In this document: positions 1 to 8,898 of the stretch, piece after piece
How the letters are laid out: the number at the start of each line of letters is the position of its first letter
Position numbering within the stretch: the first letter of the stretch is position 1
Source: an uncultured Enterocloster sp.
GTDB taxonomy: Bacteria > Bacillota > Clostridia > Lachnospirales > Lachnospiraceae
DNA: 32,322 bases
Assembly (NCBI GenBank): GCA_944383785.1
Contig: CALWQV010000026.1
Coordinates: 1 to 32,322, forward strand
Direction: 5' to 3'
The notes under the pieces: generated by a model
Database searches by the model: none
Seen by the model: the letters and a program-made list of their open reading frames with translations, nothing else
What the model was told of the DNA's origin: nothing
Position numbers and translations under genes: made by a program

Positions 1-783
1 GGTAAGATCAAGGATAAGATGATCGGTTCCGCGCTTGGACATTTCGATGAAACCGGAACCAGAGTGGATAAAAAACTCTGGTGGGTTCATGATGCCTCAA
101 ACTGTGAATACACCTATCTTGATATCAGTCCCAAACGTGGAACCACAGGCATGGAGCAATGCGGTGTTCTCCCGGAATTCAAAGGGATTGCCATGCATGA
201 CTGCTGGGCTTCTTACTGGAATTACCCGGATATGCAGCATGCGATCTGCTGTGCCCATCTTCTCCGTGAATTAACGGGGATTGATGAAAATCATCCTGGC
301 CAGAAGTGGGCAACTGCATTTATAGACCTTTTAATGGAAATGAAAAAGGCCAAAGATAAAGCTGTAGAGAAAGGCAAGCACTCTCTGAGCGATTATCACT
401 ATCATAAGTTCGATAAGAAGTATGATGAACTGATCGAACAGGCGCGGAAGGAAAATCCACTTCCCGAAACCACGGAGAAAAAACGTGGACGGAAGAAAAA
501 AGGAAAAATCCTTGCGTTGGTAGAACGCCTTGCGAATTACAAGGCCGCAGTCTGCCTTTTTATCCATAACTTCAATGTCCCGTTTGATAACAACCAGGCA
601 GAACGAGATCTGCGGATGATAAAGGTGAAAACCAAAGTATCCGGATGCTTCCGAACTGAGGAAGGGGCCAGAGATTATTTAAAAATCATGTCCTACGTTG
701 GTACGGCACATAAGCAGGGATACAATGCTTACGAAGCAATCCGAAATGCAATCTCAGGTCATCCTGATTTCATCTTTGAATAA
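1..783 (+). CDS. IS66-family transposase, C-terminal part (5' end outside window)
   Basis: The reading frame is open from base 1, so the gene starts upstream of the window; the ATG at 19 is only an internal methionine. The visible 260 residues match the catalytic and C-terminal regions of IS66 transposases. They show HDCWASYW around a catalytic Asp, a Cys-rich AICCAHLLREL segment, a basic KKRGRKKKGK linker, and the typical end NNQAERDLRMIKVKTKVSGCFRTE, which contains the catalytic Glu. It would catalyse cut-and-paste or replicative movement of the element. The gene is on the plus strand, opposite to nearly everything else here. The last bases before the element end (803) leave only 20 nt after the stop, as is usual for IS66. 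The visible part is intact; whether the whole element is cannot be judged. Confidence 0.93.
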   Translation, partial: GKIKDKMIGSALGHFDETGTRVDKKLWWVHDASNCEYTYLDISPKRGTTGMEQCGVLPEFKGIAMHDCWASYWNYPDMQHAICCAHLLRELTGIDENHPGQKWATAFIDLLMEMKKAKDKAVEKGKHSLSDYHYHKFDKKYDELIEQARKENPLPETTEKKRGRKKKGKILALVERLANYKAAVCLFIHNFNVPFDNNQAERDLRMIKVKTKVSGCFRTEEGARDYLKIMSYVGTAHKQGYNAYEAIRNAISGHPDFIFE

Positions 784-803
784 GGGTGGTTCTGAATAGT
801 TAC
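784..803 (+). mobile_element. Right end of the IS66-family element
   Basis: Read on the minus strand from 803, the sequence begins GTAACTATTCAGAACCACCC. IS66 elements characteristically begin and end with GTAA, so 803 is the likely outer base. The left end lies outside the window. If insertion made the usual 8-bp duplication, it would be bases 804-811 (CGTTTTCT), which I cannot verify here. Confidence 0.6.
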
Positions 804-834
804 CGTTTTCTAATGAAACAGCCACCATATGTAA

Positions 835-1839
835 TCACAAATCATTTACTACGCCATCATCATATTGATACGGTACACCCGTCTCTTTGACAAATGCTTC
901 TATTATTTCTCGATGTTTCAAAATTCTTGCGTCATTTGTCCCTACTGCGATATGATAATCATTATATATATCTAAGATTTCTTTTTCTTTTTGGCTCCCT
1001 TCCTCAACTTTTTTAGTTTCCCCTTCTTTTATAGAATCATAAAATAGAGATATTTTACACAAAGCGGACAAGAGATAGACATAATTCCGATTAACCGACA
1101 GCTGAGTCTCTACAGAATTACGTTTACAACGTTCTATCATTGCTTTTGCTGCCTTAAGATCTTTCCCTATCTCATAATAATAGTCCGCCAATGTTAAGTC
1201 GCATTTTGGAGTGCGTTGAACAGGACTCAGGTCTGATGTTACATATTCAAGTACCGCAAGAAATGTTTCCTCTCCATTTTCCTGCCTCATTTCTTTTAGC
1301 AGCTGAGCTTTTGCCAAGTATCCTTCTTCTTTATCTGGTATGACTTGAATAAATTCATCCGCTATTTCCTTGATCTGATCGATATCTTCACTTGCATCTC
1401 TATCTAAACATATTTTCAGATAATCTATAACAAACTGATACGCTCTCCAGCTCCAGCGTCTACGCATCATTACCAATTTTTTGTAAATTTCTTTACATCG
1501 TTCCTCTTCGCCACATTTCATTCCATAATTCAAATAATCCGCCAGCAAATCGATTGAATTTGCATATTTTTCCAAACCTTTATCTAAAATTTTACATGCG
1601 TGGTAGTATTCACCTTCTTGAGCCAAGATAACCGATAAATTATGGAATTCATCTGAACCGCCTTCAAAAATATGCTGCTCATAAATCAATGTCATCAAAT
1701 TATCTTTTTTCATCAAATACTCAACCGCATCTTCCTCCGTCGAAGCATTATACAATAAACTACTAATGACATTAATTAAATCATTAAGCTTTACTCTGCC
1801 GCTTTGTTTAACAAGAGCAATTAAAGATTCGTAATTCAT
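835..1839 (-). CDS. TPR-like alpha-helical repeat protein of unknown function
   Basis: 334 residues with no signal peptide or membrane segment. The sequence is almost wholly helical, in antiparallel pairs resembling tetratricopeptide repeats. An example is the stretch of about 80-125 (LAQEGEYYHACKILDKGLEK followed by a second helix pair with YKKLVMM). Such proteins usually act as protein-protein scaffolds or sensors. I do not recognise a named family. It is the third gene of a compact minus-strand module, starting 28 bp after the stop of the VirD4-like ATPase gene, and its 3' end lies about 30 bp from the IS66 end. Its AT-rich composition matches the two genes before it and differs from the GC-rich capsule head. 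Function is unknown; a role as partner of the ATPase or phosphoesterase is inference from gene order only. Confidence 0.75.
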   Translation of the reverse strand: MNYESLIALVKQSGRVKLNDLINVISSLLYNASTEEDAVEYLMKKDNLMTLIYEQHIFEGGSDEFHNLSVILAQEGEYYHACKILDKGLEKYANSIDLLADYLNYGMKCGEEERCKEIYKKLVMMRRRWSWRAYQFVIDYLKICLDRDASEDIDQIKEIADEFIQVIPDKEEGYLAKAQLLKEMRQENGEETFLAVLEYVTSDLSPVQRTPKCDLTLADYYYEIGKDLKAAKAMIERCKRNSVETQLSVNRNYVYLLSALCKISLFYDSIKEGETKKVEEGSQKEKEILDIYNDYHIAVGTNDARILKHREIIEAFVKETGVPYQYDDGVVNDL

Positions 1840-1867
1840 TTATTCGTTCCTCTCTATTCATTCTTTT

Positions 1868-3517
1868 TTATACTTTCTTTGTATTTTTCTCTTCCTTATC
1901 CAGCTCTTTTAGCTTTTGATCGATATCGGCAATTAGTCGTTCTATTTCCTCATCAGAAAGCGAAGTTAACACCTTCATATTTTTTTGATAGCTAGAAGCT
2001 AGATTGGCTAATCCAGGCTGTTCCTCCATCTGCATAAATATCTCCTGGAAATCCGTCTCATACATTTCGTAATGAAACATTTCTTGAAAGATATTTTCAT
2101 CAGTGCTGATCTTCCATTCATCGATATCTGCAAGATTTGAAATAAATGGCTTATTTCTTCCACTAAGAATCAAAACTTCCCCTTCTTGCTTGTTTAAACG
2201 TTGCAATTCTGGGACTGACAGCAATTGCTTATTGGAATTCCCAGTGCCGCATAATTCTGATATTTCCTTCAAGAGTTCTATTTCCCGACTTGTTAAAAAA
2301 AGCCAATTTTCACAGTTTGCCAAAATTGTCTCAGCTTCTTCTCCATATCTAAGCTTTAGCTGGTGTCTGCTTTGAAGAAACAGATTGAATCTTATATTTC
2401 GGCTTCTAGCTGCCGTAATCATTGCCGGAAAATCTGCAATCGTTGGCATTGCTGAGAATTCATCCAAAATATAATTAATTCTAATCCCCATACTCTCCCC
2501 TGAATATAGCTTATTTTGAGCCTGGAAAATTAAGTACTCATATGTTTGTTTAATAAAAAGTGAGGCCAGTCCATGATACCCTGTTTTTTCATCTGGAAGA
2601 ATCAAAAAAATAGCGGTAGGTTCTCCCCTTAAGGATTCATACGCAATATTATTATGAGATAGCATTCCCAGAAGAGAGGGTTGGATTGAAAAGGCTCGCA
2701 TTTTTTGGTCGAACGTGCTCAATATGCCTGCCCGAGTCTCAGTTGCCGTTTCAACTGTCCCAATCAAAATGGATGAAATAAACGAGTCTTTTTGCGCGTA
2801 TTTCCACAATGGATTACATCGTATTTCAAGTGTAGTACCAGCGCAAAGCAGGTTACGCAATCTTATAATATTCCCTATATTTACCGTTTCTATTGGTTTA
2901 TTAAACTCTTTGCAGTATTTAAATAGCAATAAAATCAAACCAAAAAAGAAAGAACCCGCACTGTTGTCCCAGAACACTTCCTTTTGCGATTTATCTATAT
3001 TTGTTAAATTAACTGCTATATCATTCGCAAATTCATATGCCCGATCAATTTGTCCTTCCTGATACAACAAATAGGGAATATATAAGGGGTTCCATGCTGC
3101 GCCTTTTTGCGGTTCTCTCAAATTTAAAACCTGAATATTATAATTGTGTTCCCTCAGGTATTTCCTGGTTTTCATATAAATTTCGGCCTTCGGATCACAA
3201 ATAATCATAGATTCCTGTCCTGCTGCAAGAAGCAACACTGATGGCATTGCAACCAAACGGCTTTTTTTAGAAGCAGTTGCTCCAATAATAATTGAATGCC
3301 GGTCTCGATGTTCTACATATATTTTTTTATTCTCAGAGTCATAATACAATGGTATTCCGCTTTTTCCTCCATATAAAAAGTTCTCTTTACTAACAGGAAT
3401 AGCAGCATTTATCTGGTTTGCTTTATTTACAAAGTAAGAAACAAGATCATTTGTAAAATCTTTCTTATCAGAAAAATAACTCCTATTATTCCTAACTTTT
3501 TGAGACATTTCAGACAT
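1868..3517 (-). CDS. Soluble VirD4/TraG-like (type IV coupling protein-like) ATPase with aberrant Walker A
   Basis: 549 residues resembling the ATPase body of VirD4/TraG coupling proteins, the hexameric DNA/protein pumps of conjugation. Features in order: a P-loop-like GATASKKS at 79-86; ICDPKAEIYMKTRKYLREHN at 106-125, matching the family's 'DPKGE' block; a WNPL motif at 142-145; and a Walker B strand ending in DEF at 352-354. Two things are unusual. The conserved Gly of GxxxxGKS is replaced by Lys at 84. The N-terminal pair of membrane helices found in true coupling proteins is missing, so the protein should be cytosolic. No relaxase or mating-channel gene is nearby. The gene starts 3 nt after the phosphoesterase stop and is followed 28 nt later by the TPR-like gene, so the three are almost certainly one transcription unit. 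A conjugation role is unlikely; a defence or signalling role is possible but unproven. Confidence 0.82.
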   Translation of the reverse strand: MSEMSQKVRNNRSYFSDKKDFTNDLVSYFVNKANQINAAIPVSKENFLYGGKSGIPLYYDSENKKIYVEHRDRHSIIIGATASKKSRLVAMPSVLLLAAGQESMIICDPKAEIYMKTRKYLREHNYNIQVLNLREPQKGAAWNPLYIPYLLYQEGQIDRAYEFANDIAVNLTNIDKSQKEVFWDNSAGSFFFGLILLLFKYCKEFNKPIETVNIGNIIRLRNLLCAGTTLEIRCNPLWKYAQKDSFISSILIGTVETATETRAGILSTFDQKMRAFSIQPSLLGMLSHNNIAYESLRGEPTAIFLILPDEKTGYHGLASLFIKQTYEYLIFQAQNKLYSGESMGIRINYILDEFSAMPTIADFPAMITAARSRNIRFNLFLQSRHQLKLRYGEEAETILANCENWLFLTSREIELLKEISELCGTGNSNKQLLSVPELQRLNKQEGEVLILSGRNKPFISNLADIDEWKISTDENIFQEMFHYEMYETDFQEIFMQMEEQPGLANLASSYQKNMKVLTSLSDEEIERLIADIDQKLKELDKEEKNTKKV

Positions 3518-3520
3518 ATT

Positions 3521-4768
3521 TTAATCCTCTCTGCGTCTTATCCTAGTCATAATTGTTTCCAATGAATTAATGTCGAATTCCTCAAGTTCATTATTTAATA
3601 CAGCTAGCTCTAAAAGCAATTTCATCAGCGGACTTCTATTGTTATTTTTCCACTTTCCGATTAAATTCAACAACTGCTCTGCCTGAACACGACTTTTGAT
3701 GTATTGTACACCGATGGGCTCCCGCTCTCGCGATACTTCCCAAGGTTGTCCTACATCCGATAGCTTTCTACGTAAATTAATATAACTCGTTACATTTGAA
3801 CCCCTTCTAAGTTTTATAATTCTGCAATGGTATTCTCTCATATCACCAGAATAAACTGTTCCACTGATATAGTGTGTTGCCCTATTAATCGTTATTGGTT
3901 CTTTCTCAACATGAACATGTCCGTTCAATACGACATCCACTGTCCGATTAATAAAATCTTCAAATGTACTATCTCCGTCTATTGCCTCACCGCATTCTGT
4001 GTAATGCAGCCATTTTACAGGCATATAACTTTTCTTCTTTGGATTATATGCCTTTACCTCAATACAAGGATGATGAAAAATTGCCACAACTATATCTTCC
4101 TGACTTTCGTTAACATCTTTGATTTGGCTGCGATACTTCTTTGCCAGTTCGATTCCTACTCTCAATGTGCCAGCATCCTCATTATCCCGACAATCCCACG
4201 CTGAATTTAAAACAAGAAAGTGTATCCAAGGCCACGTTTCATCATTATCTACTAACCTACATATATTGGAAGCCTCTCCATCACAACAGTACTCTACATA
4301 ATTCTTAAAATGTTTATACCTGGTTTGAAGAATCGACTCTAATGTGATTTTTGGTATTTTATTATTTAATGGTTGGCCCCTTTTCGGGCGTTTAATATCC
4401 TCGGAGATGGCCGCTCTAATGATATCATGATTACCTGGACATGTGATTACCCTTTGTGGTTTATCTTGAAGATTTAAAGCTGCAAGCAACGGTGTTAAAA
4501 ACTCTCTTTCATACTGTTTATATTCATCACCATCCCCACACCAAGCAATATCTCCCGATATCACAATTATATCCGGCTTCCACTCTTCCGGAATATCGTC
4601 CCTAAGTGTTTTTATAAGTTCAGAAAATAGTTCTGACCTATCACTAGAACCATATTCATATTTTTTTGCTTTTTCAAATCCAAAATGCAAGTCAGATAAA
4701 TGTAATATATTAACTTCATCCACTATTTTATTTGATATCTCGCTCATAGTTTCTCGGTTTGATTTCAT
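3521..4768 (-). CDS. Calcineurin-like metallophosphoesterase
   Basis: 415 residues. All metal-ligand motifs of the calcineurin-like phosphoesterase fold are present and correctly ordered: DLH (26-28), GD (72-73), GNHD (112-115), HH (232-233) and GHVH (283-286). A catalytically active two-metal phosphoesterase or nuclease is therefore expected. There is no signal peptide, so it acts in the cytoplasm. The region of about 330-415 lies beyond the catalytic fold, is charged and helical, and I cannot assign it. The start at 4768 has AGAGGA about 10 nt upstream; Met8 is an alternative. The gene lies 48 bp downstream of ugd and 3 nt upstream of the VirD4-like ATPase gene. The same type of phosphoesterase domain is known fused to STAND NTPase and TPR modules in bacterial conflict proteins. 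Here comparable parts are split over three genes. The substrate is unknown. Confidence 0.9.
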   Translation of the reverse strand: MKSNRETMSEISNKIVDEVNILHLSDLHFGFEKAKKYEYGSSDRSELFSELIKTLRDDIPEEWKPDIIVISGDIAWCGDGDEYKQYEREFLTPLLAALNLQDKPQRVITCPGNHDIIRAAISEDIKRPKRGQPLNNKIPKITLESILQTRYKHFKNYVEYCCDGEASNICRLVDNDETWPWIHFLVLNSAWDCRDNEDAGTLRVGIELAKKYRSQIKDVNESQEDIVVAIFHHPCIEVKAYNPKKKSYMPVKWLHYTECGEAIDGDSTFEDFINRTVDVVLNGHVHVEKEPITINRATHYISGTVYSGDMREYHCRIIKLRRGSNVTSYINLRRKLSDVGQPWEVSREREPIGVQYIKSRVQAEQLLNLIGKWKNNNRSPLMKLLLELAVLNNELEEFDINSLETIMTRIRRRED

Positions 4769-4816
4769 TCCTCACAAATCCTCTTATCCATAAGTAAAGA
4801 CAGCAATACTATAAGA

Positions 4817-6049
4817 TCAGTCTCTCCTAAACAAGTCCCTCGTATAAACCTTATCTTTCACATCATCCAAACAACTATCATACCGGTTCGCAATAATCGA
4901 GCCGCTCATCTCCTTAAATTTCTCCAGGTCATTCACTACACGGCTGCCAAAAAACGTGCTGCCGTCTTCCAACGTCGGCTCATAAATCACTATCGTAGCC
5001 CCTTTCGCCTTCACACGTTTCATAATTCCCTGAATACTACTCTGGCGGAAGTTATCACTGTTGCTCTTCATCGTCAATCGATATACGCCAATTACAACCT
5101 CATGTTCCCGATCCGGGTTATAGCTATCGGAATTCCCATATGCTCCCGCAATCTCCAATACCCGATCTGCAATGAAGTCCTTTCGGGTCCGATTGCTCTC
5201 TACAATAGCTTCGATCAGATTCTCAGGCACATCCTGATAATTCGCCAGAAGCTGTTTCGTATCTTTAGGCAGGCAGTATCCGCCATAACCGAAAGATGGA
5301 TTATTGTAATGGGTTCCAATCCTCGGGTCCAGGCATACACCATTGATAATATCCCGGGTATTCAATCCTTTTAATTCAGCGTATGTGTCCAACTCATTAA
5401 AATAGGATACGCGGAGCGCCAAATATGTATTAGCAAAAAGTTTCACTGCTTCCGCCTCTGTAAATCCCATGTATAAAGTATCGATGTTCTCCTTGATTGC
5501 ACCTTCCTGAAGGAGCGCCGCAAAAGTGTGAGCTGCCTCCTCCGTATCCTTATCGCATCCTACAATAATTCGGCTTGGATAGAGATTATCATAAAGAGCC
5601 TTGGATTCACGCAGAAATTCCGGGCTGAAAATAATGTTTTTCGTATTAAATTTTTCTCTGACCGATTTGGTATATCCGACAGGGATGGTTGATTTTATAA
5701 CCATAACGGCATCGGGATTTACCGACATTACCAACCGAATCACGTCTTCCACCGCGCTGGTATCGAAGTAATTCTTTTTGCTGTCATAATTGGTAGGAGC
5801 AGCAATAATAACAAAATCCGCATCTTTGTACGCAGTTTCTCCATCGGTTGTAGCCCATAAGTCCAGTTCTTTTTCCGTCAGATATTTCTCAATATAATCA
5901 TCCTGAATCGGTGACTCCTTCTGATTTATCTTCGCAGTCTTTTTCGGAATAATGTCCACCGCTGTCACATGGTTGTGCTGAGCCAGTAAAACCGCCAATG
6001 AAAGGCCTACATATCCAGTTCCTGCTACCGCAATTTTAATGTTTTCCAT
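4817..6049 (-). CDS. ugd: UDP-glucose 6-dehydrogenase
   Basis: 410 residues. It oxidises UDP-glucose to UDP-glucuronate with two NAD+. It shows the N-terminal Rossmann motif GTGYVG (10-15), [11 protein letters not shown] (117-127), the hinge helix with E200 and K203, and the catalytic cysteine C259 in [10 protein letters not shown]. The family C-terminal domain follows. The frame is open further upstream to 6097. I place the start at 6049 because GGGAGG lies at the right distance before that ATG and because the family begins with [12 protein letters not shown]-like residues. It starts 13 bp after the epimerase stop, so the pair converts UDP-Glc to UDP-GlcA and then to UDP-GalA for the capsule. 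It is the last recognisable capsule gene; the three-gene module follows after 48 bp. Confidence 0.95.
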   Translation of the reverse strand: MENIKIAVAGTGYVGLSLAVLLAQHNHVTAVDIIPKKTAKINQKESPIQDDYIEKYLTEKELDLWATTDGETAYKDADFVIIAAPTNYDSKKNYFDTSAVEDVIRLVMSVNPDAVMVIKSTIPVGYTKSVREKFNTKNIIFSPEFLRESKALYDNLYPSRIIVGCDKDTEEAAHTFAALLQEGAIKENIDTLYMGFTEAEAVKLFANTYLALRVSYFNELDTYAELKGLNTRDIINGVCLDPRIGTHYNNPSFGYGGYCLPKDTKQLLANYQDVPENLIEAIVESNRTRKDFIADRVLEIAGAYGNSDSYNPDREHEVVIGVYRLTMKSNSDNFRQSSIQGIMKRVKAKGATIVIYEPTLEDGSTFFGSRVVNDLEKFKEMSGSIIANRYDSCLDDVKDKVYTRDLFRRD

Positions 6050-6062
6050 CACTCTTTCCTCC

Positions 6063-7142
6063 CTAAATCTTGTAAAATTCCTTATACCATTCCGCAAATT
6101 TTCTTAATCCGTCTCTCAGACTGGTACTGGGCTTAAATCCAAAGTCCCGCTCCAGGGCCGATGTATCCGCATAGGTCACTGGTACATCCCCTGGCTGCAT
6201 AGGAACCAGTTGCTTGTGAGCTTCAAAATCATAATCCGAAGGCAGCACTCCGGCTCGAATCAGTTCTTCCTGCAGGATAGTTACGAAATCCAGAAGATTC
6301 TCCGGATTACTGTTTCCGATGTTATAAATCGCATATGGCGGAATGGGAAGGCCATCCTCACCAGTTCTGCGTTCGGGAGGTCCCTGCATGACGCGTATAA
6401 CCCCTTCAACAATATCATCTATGTAAGTGAAGTCCCGTTTGCAGTTTCCATAATTGAAAAGCTGGATATTTTCGCCTTTCAATAGTTTATTGGTAAAACC
6501 AAAGTAGGCCATGTCTGGCCGGCCAGCTGGACCGTATACCGTGAAGAAGCGCAATCCAGTTGAAGGAATATTGTAGAGCTTTGAGTAAGCATGGGCCATT
6601 AGCTCATTAGACTTCTTTGTGGCCGCATAAAGAGAAACAGGGTTGTCCACTTTGTCATCTACCGAATATGGAACCTTTTGATTGGAACCATATACAGATG
6701 AACTGGAAGCGTATACTAAATGTTCTACACCTTTATTTCCGTTATCATAGGAGTGGCGGCAGGCTTCCAAGATATTGTAGAAGCCGATTATATTGGATTC
6801 GATGTAGGCATCAGGATTGGTAATGCTGTAGCGGACGCCGGCTTGAGCAGCTAGATTGACTACGATGTCTGGTTTATATGTATTAAAAATATCGTTTACT
6901 AGTTTCTGATTTGCTATATTTCCTTTAATGAAGGTATATGTATACCCAAGGCGTGACGCTGCTGCGGTATCAATTTTATCTAAACGCCATTTTTTAATGG
7001 AAATATCATAATAATCATTCAAACTATCCACTCCTATCAGTACTATTTGTGGATAACTTTTTAGTAAATTTAATGCTAAATTACTGCCAATAAAGCCTGC
7101 GATTCCTGTTATTAATATTATTCTATCCTTCAAACTGACCAT
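6063..7142 (-). CDS. UDP-glucuronate 4-epimerase (extended SDR family)
   Basis: 359 residues. It is an extended short-chain dehydrogenase with the NAD motif TGIAGFIG near the N-terminus, the active-site serine segment SSSSVYG, the YxxxK pair in YAATKKSNE, and [15 protein letters not shown]. This last block is typical of the UDP-GlcA 4-epimerases (Cap1J/LpsL type). Their likely reaction is UDP-glucuronate to UDP-galacturonate, which fits the adjacent ugd. UDP-glucose 4-epimerase is the main alternative, but GPAGRPDMA and the neighbour favour the uronate enzyme. The ribosome site (GAGGAG) is further from the ATG than usual, about 15 nt. The gene is preceded by 238 bp without a gene. Confidence 0.9.
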   Translation of the reverse strand: MVSLKDRIILITGIAGFIGSNLALNLLKSYPQIVLIGVDSLNDYYDISIKKWRLDKIDTAAASRLGYTYTFIKGNIANQKLVNDIFNTYKPDIVVNLAAQAGVRYSITNPDAYIESNIIGFYNILEACRHSYDNGNKGVEHLVYASSSSVYGSNQKVPYSVDDKVDNPVSLYAATKKSNELMAHAYSKLYNIPSTGLRFFTVYGPAGRPDMAYFGFTNKLLKGENIQLFNYGNCKRDFTYIDDIVEGVIRVMQGPPERRTGEDGLPIPPYAIYNIGNSNPENLLDFVTILQEELIRAGVLPSDYDFEAHKQLVPMQPGDVPVTYADTSALERDFGFKPSTSLRDGLRKFAEWYKEFYKI

Positions 7143-7380
7143 TGTTATACACTTATCTCCTCTAGATTTATAGAATAAATTTGTAAAATATGTAAGAGTC
7201 TCTCGCCTTTTTGCTAATATCCCTTATTAGACATATCTTAGCAACATTTAGATTTCTAGTAGTTAAGTCAAAGAACTGTTTTCGATTTACATAACATTAA
7301 ATATAATTGTTATTAGCAGTAACGATGAGGCTAGAATTCTAATCATAATTATAAAACACACCTATCAAAATAATACTAAA
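7143..7380. other. AT-rich spacer inside the capsule operon
   Basis: This is the longest gap in the body of the operon (238 bp). On the minus strand it contains an imperfect inverted repeat beginning GCTAAGATAT and ending ATATTAGC (about 7225-7254). No T-run follows, so it is not a convincing terminator. I see only weak promoter-like matches such as TTGACT without a good -10 at 17 bp. It may mark a module junction: the flanking genes ugd and the epimerase are less AT-rich than the flippase on the other side. Confidence 0.4.
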
Positions 7381-8805
7381 TTATATTTTATCATAAAAAA
7401 ACTTTTTCATTATTACAGATATGATTTTTATAAATTCTTGCAAATTAATAACTAATACCGATACTAAGCAGAACGTAGCTACAATATGGCCAAAATGATT
7501 GTCTAGGCGTATCGCCCAGATTTCTATGATAATAAACATTATAGACGGAATAATTCGGCCCAAATTTAAGTCCATTTTTATGATTTTTCTGCTGTTTATC
7601 ATATTCACAAACCATATTATTGCATAACCAATTACAGTTGCAATCGCAGCTCCAGTCCCACCAAATTTCGGAATGAACAATAAATTTAAAGTAAAATTTG
7701 TCGCAGCACCTAATACTGAGGCATAAAAAACTTGTTTAGTCTGTTTAGATGCGGAAAAAACTGATTCAATTTGTAAAGCTAATGAACTGAAAATATATGC
7801 TAAGACTAAAATAGGAGTAATCCTCCATGCAACAAAAAAATCATTCGCATACAAAATTGTCGCTAAAGGTTTTATTATTACAATCAATACAGCACCAATT
7901 GTTGTTAATACGGAACAATAGAATGCATATATATGATTATAAAATTCAATTGATTCTCTAGAGCCAAAATTATCGACTGATGATATTTTCCACGCACTAA
8001 AAAAAATTCGTGTCACTGAGTTTAATAAACTCGGAATTTTATATGCAATTGAATAAATACCATTCTCAGTTGTTCCGCAGAAAAACGACAAAATATATTT
8101 ATCAGAAGCATTATTTATCCACCAAGACATGGAATTGGGGATTAGCGGAATCGAATACCTTATCATTCGTTTGCATAAATTTCGGTCTATCAATTTAATA
8201 GATATAAAATTTTTGTATATCTTACAAACAACCGTAAAATATATAATTACAATTAAGTTTGACAGATTTATTGCAAGTAGATATCCGTATATGCCTATCT
8301 TGACAATTACAAGAAAGAAAATATTAAGTCCTATATATACAAGAGTATGAATAAGTCCAGCTATTGTAACAACAGACAATTTGTCCAAGCCTTTTACATA
8401 ACTTGCGGTAATATTATATAGCCAAGAAATAACATAATACATTACAACAAATATATAATATGGCCTTATTGTCTCGGATAACAAGACAAGTGGTGAAATA
8501 CACAATGCACCCAAAAATCCTATCGTACTTATCGTCATAGCAATCGTAAAAATTTGTTTACGATCCGTCGTTCTATCTAATGTGAAACGCATAACAGCTT
8601 CATCCATTAAGAGAGAAAATAGGGGTAATACCAATAATACAGTGTTATTGATGAGATCCGCTGTTCCATAATCCGAAGTTGTTAATATTGAAGTGTAAAA
8701 TGGAACCATAAAAAAAGAAAGGATTTTTGTGACAAAATTCCCAGCTAAGAGCATTCCGATATTTTTTAATAAACGTATATATTTATTGGCTGAATCTTTT
8801 GGCAT
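7381..8805 (-). CDS. wzx: Wzx-type flippase (polysaccharide biosynthesis/MVF superfamily)
   Basis: 474 residues, strongly hydrophobic, with about 12-14 predicted membrane helices from residue 12 to the end. The N-terminus (LLKNIGMLLAGNFVTKILSF) is the classic opening of Wzx/RfbX flippases. These flip undecaprenyl-diphosphate-linked oligosaccharide repeat units from the inner to the outer face of the cytoplasmic membrane. Internal basic residues in helices, as in RMIRYSIPLIPNSMSWWINN, are also family-like. It sits with a Wzy polymerase, a priming sugar transferase and CpsC/CpsD, so the locus uses the Wzx/Wzy pathway. AAAGG lies 5 nt before the chosen ATG. The composition is very AT-rich, like the rest of the operon body. 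Confidence 0.93.
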   Translation of the reverse strand: MPKDSANKYIRLLKNIGMLLAGNFVTKILSFFMVPFYTSILTTSDYGTADLINNTVLLVLPLFSLLMDEAVMRFTLDRTTDRKQIFTIAMTISTIGFLGALCISPLVLLSETIRPYYIFVVMYYVISWLYNITASYVKGLDKLSVVTIAGLIHTLVYIGLNIFFLVIVKIGIYGYLLAINLSNLIVIIYFTVVCKIYKNFISIKLIDRNLCKRMIRYSIPLIPNSMSWWINNASDKYILSFFCGTTENGIYSIAYKIPSLLNSVTRIFFSAWKISSVDNFGSRESIEFYNHIYAFYCSVLTTIGAVLIVIIKPLATILYANDFFVAWRITPILVLAYIFSSLALQIESVFSASKQTKQVFYASVLGAATNFTLNLLFIPKFGGTGAAIATVIGYAIIWFVNMINSRKIIKMDLNLGRIIPSIMFIIIEIWAIRLDNHFGHIVATFCLVSVLVINLQEFIKIISVIMKKFFYDKI

Positions 8806-8898
8806 GTATACCTTTACTCCCTACTCAATAATCATATATAAAATTTTTGTATAATAATGGTAGCATATGTAAGACGGCATATAAATCCATTTGTATTC

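Noticed and set aside
783-828. Hairpin GGTGGTTCTG/CAGCCACC just after the transposase stop.
   Set aside because: No T-run on either strand, and half of it is the IS66 end sequence; probably a chance match or an element end feature.
1868-3517. Conjugative element at the left end because of the VirD4-like gene.
   Set aside because: No relaxase, channel or mating-pair genes nearby, and the protein lacks the membrane helices of a coupling protein.
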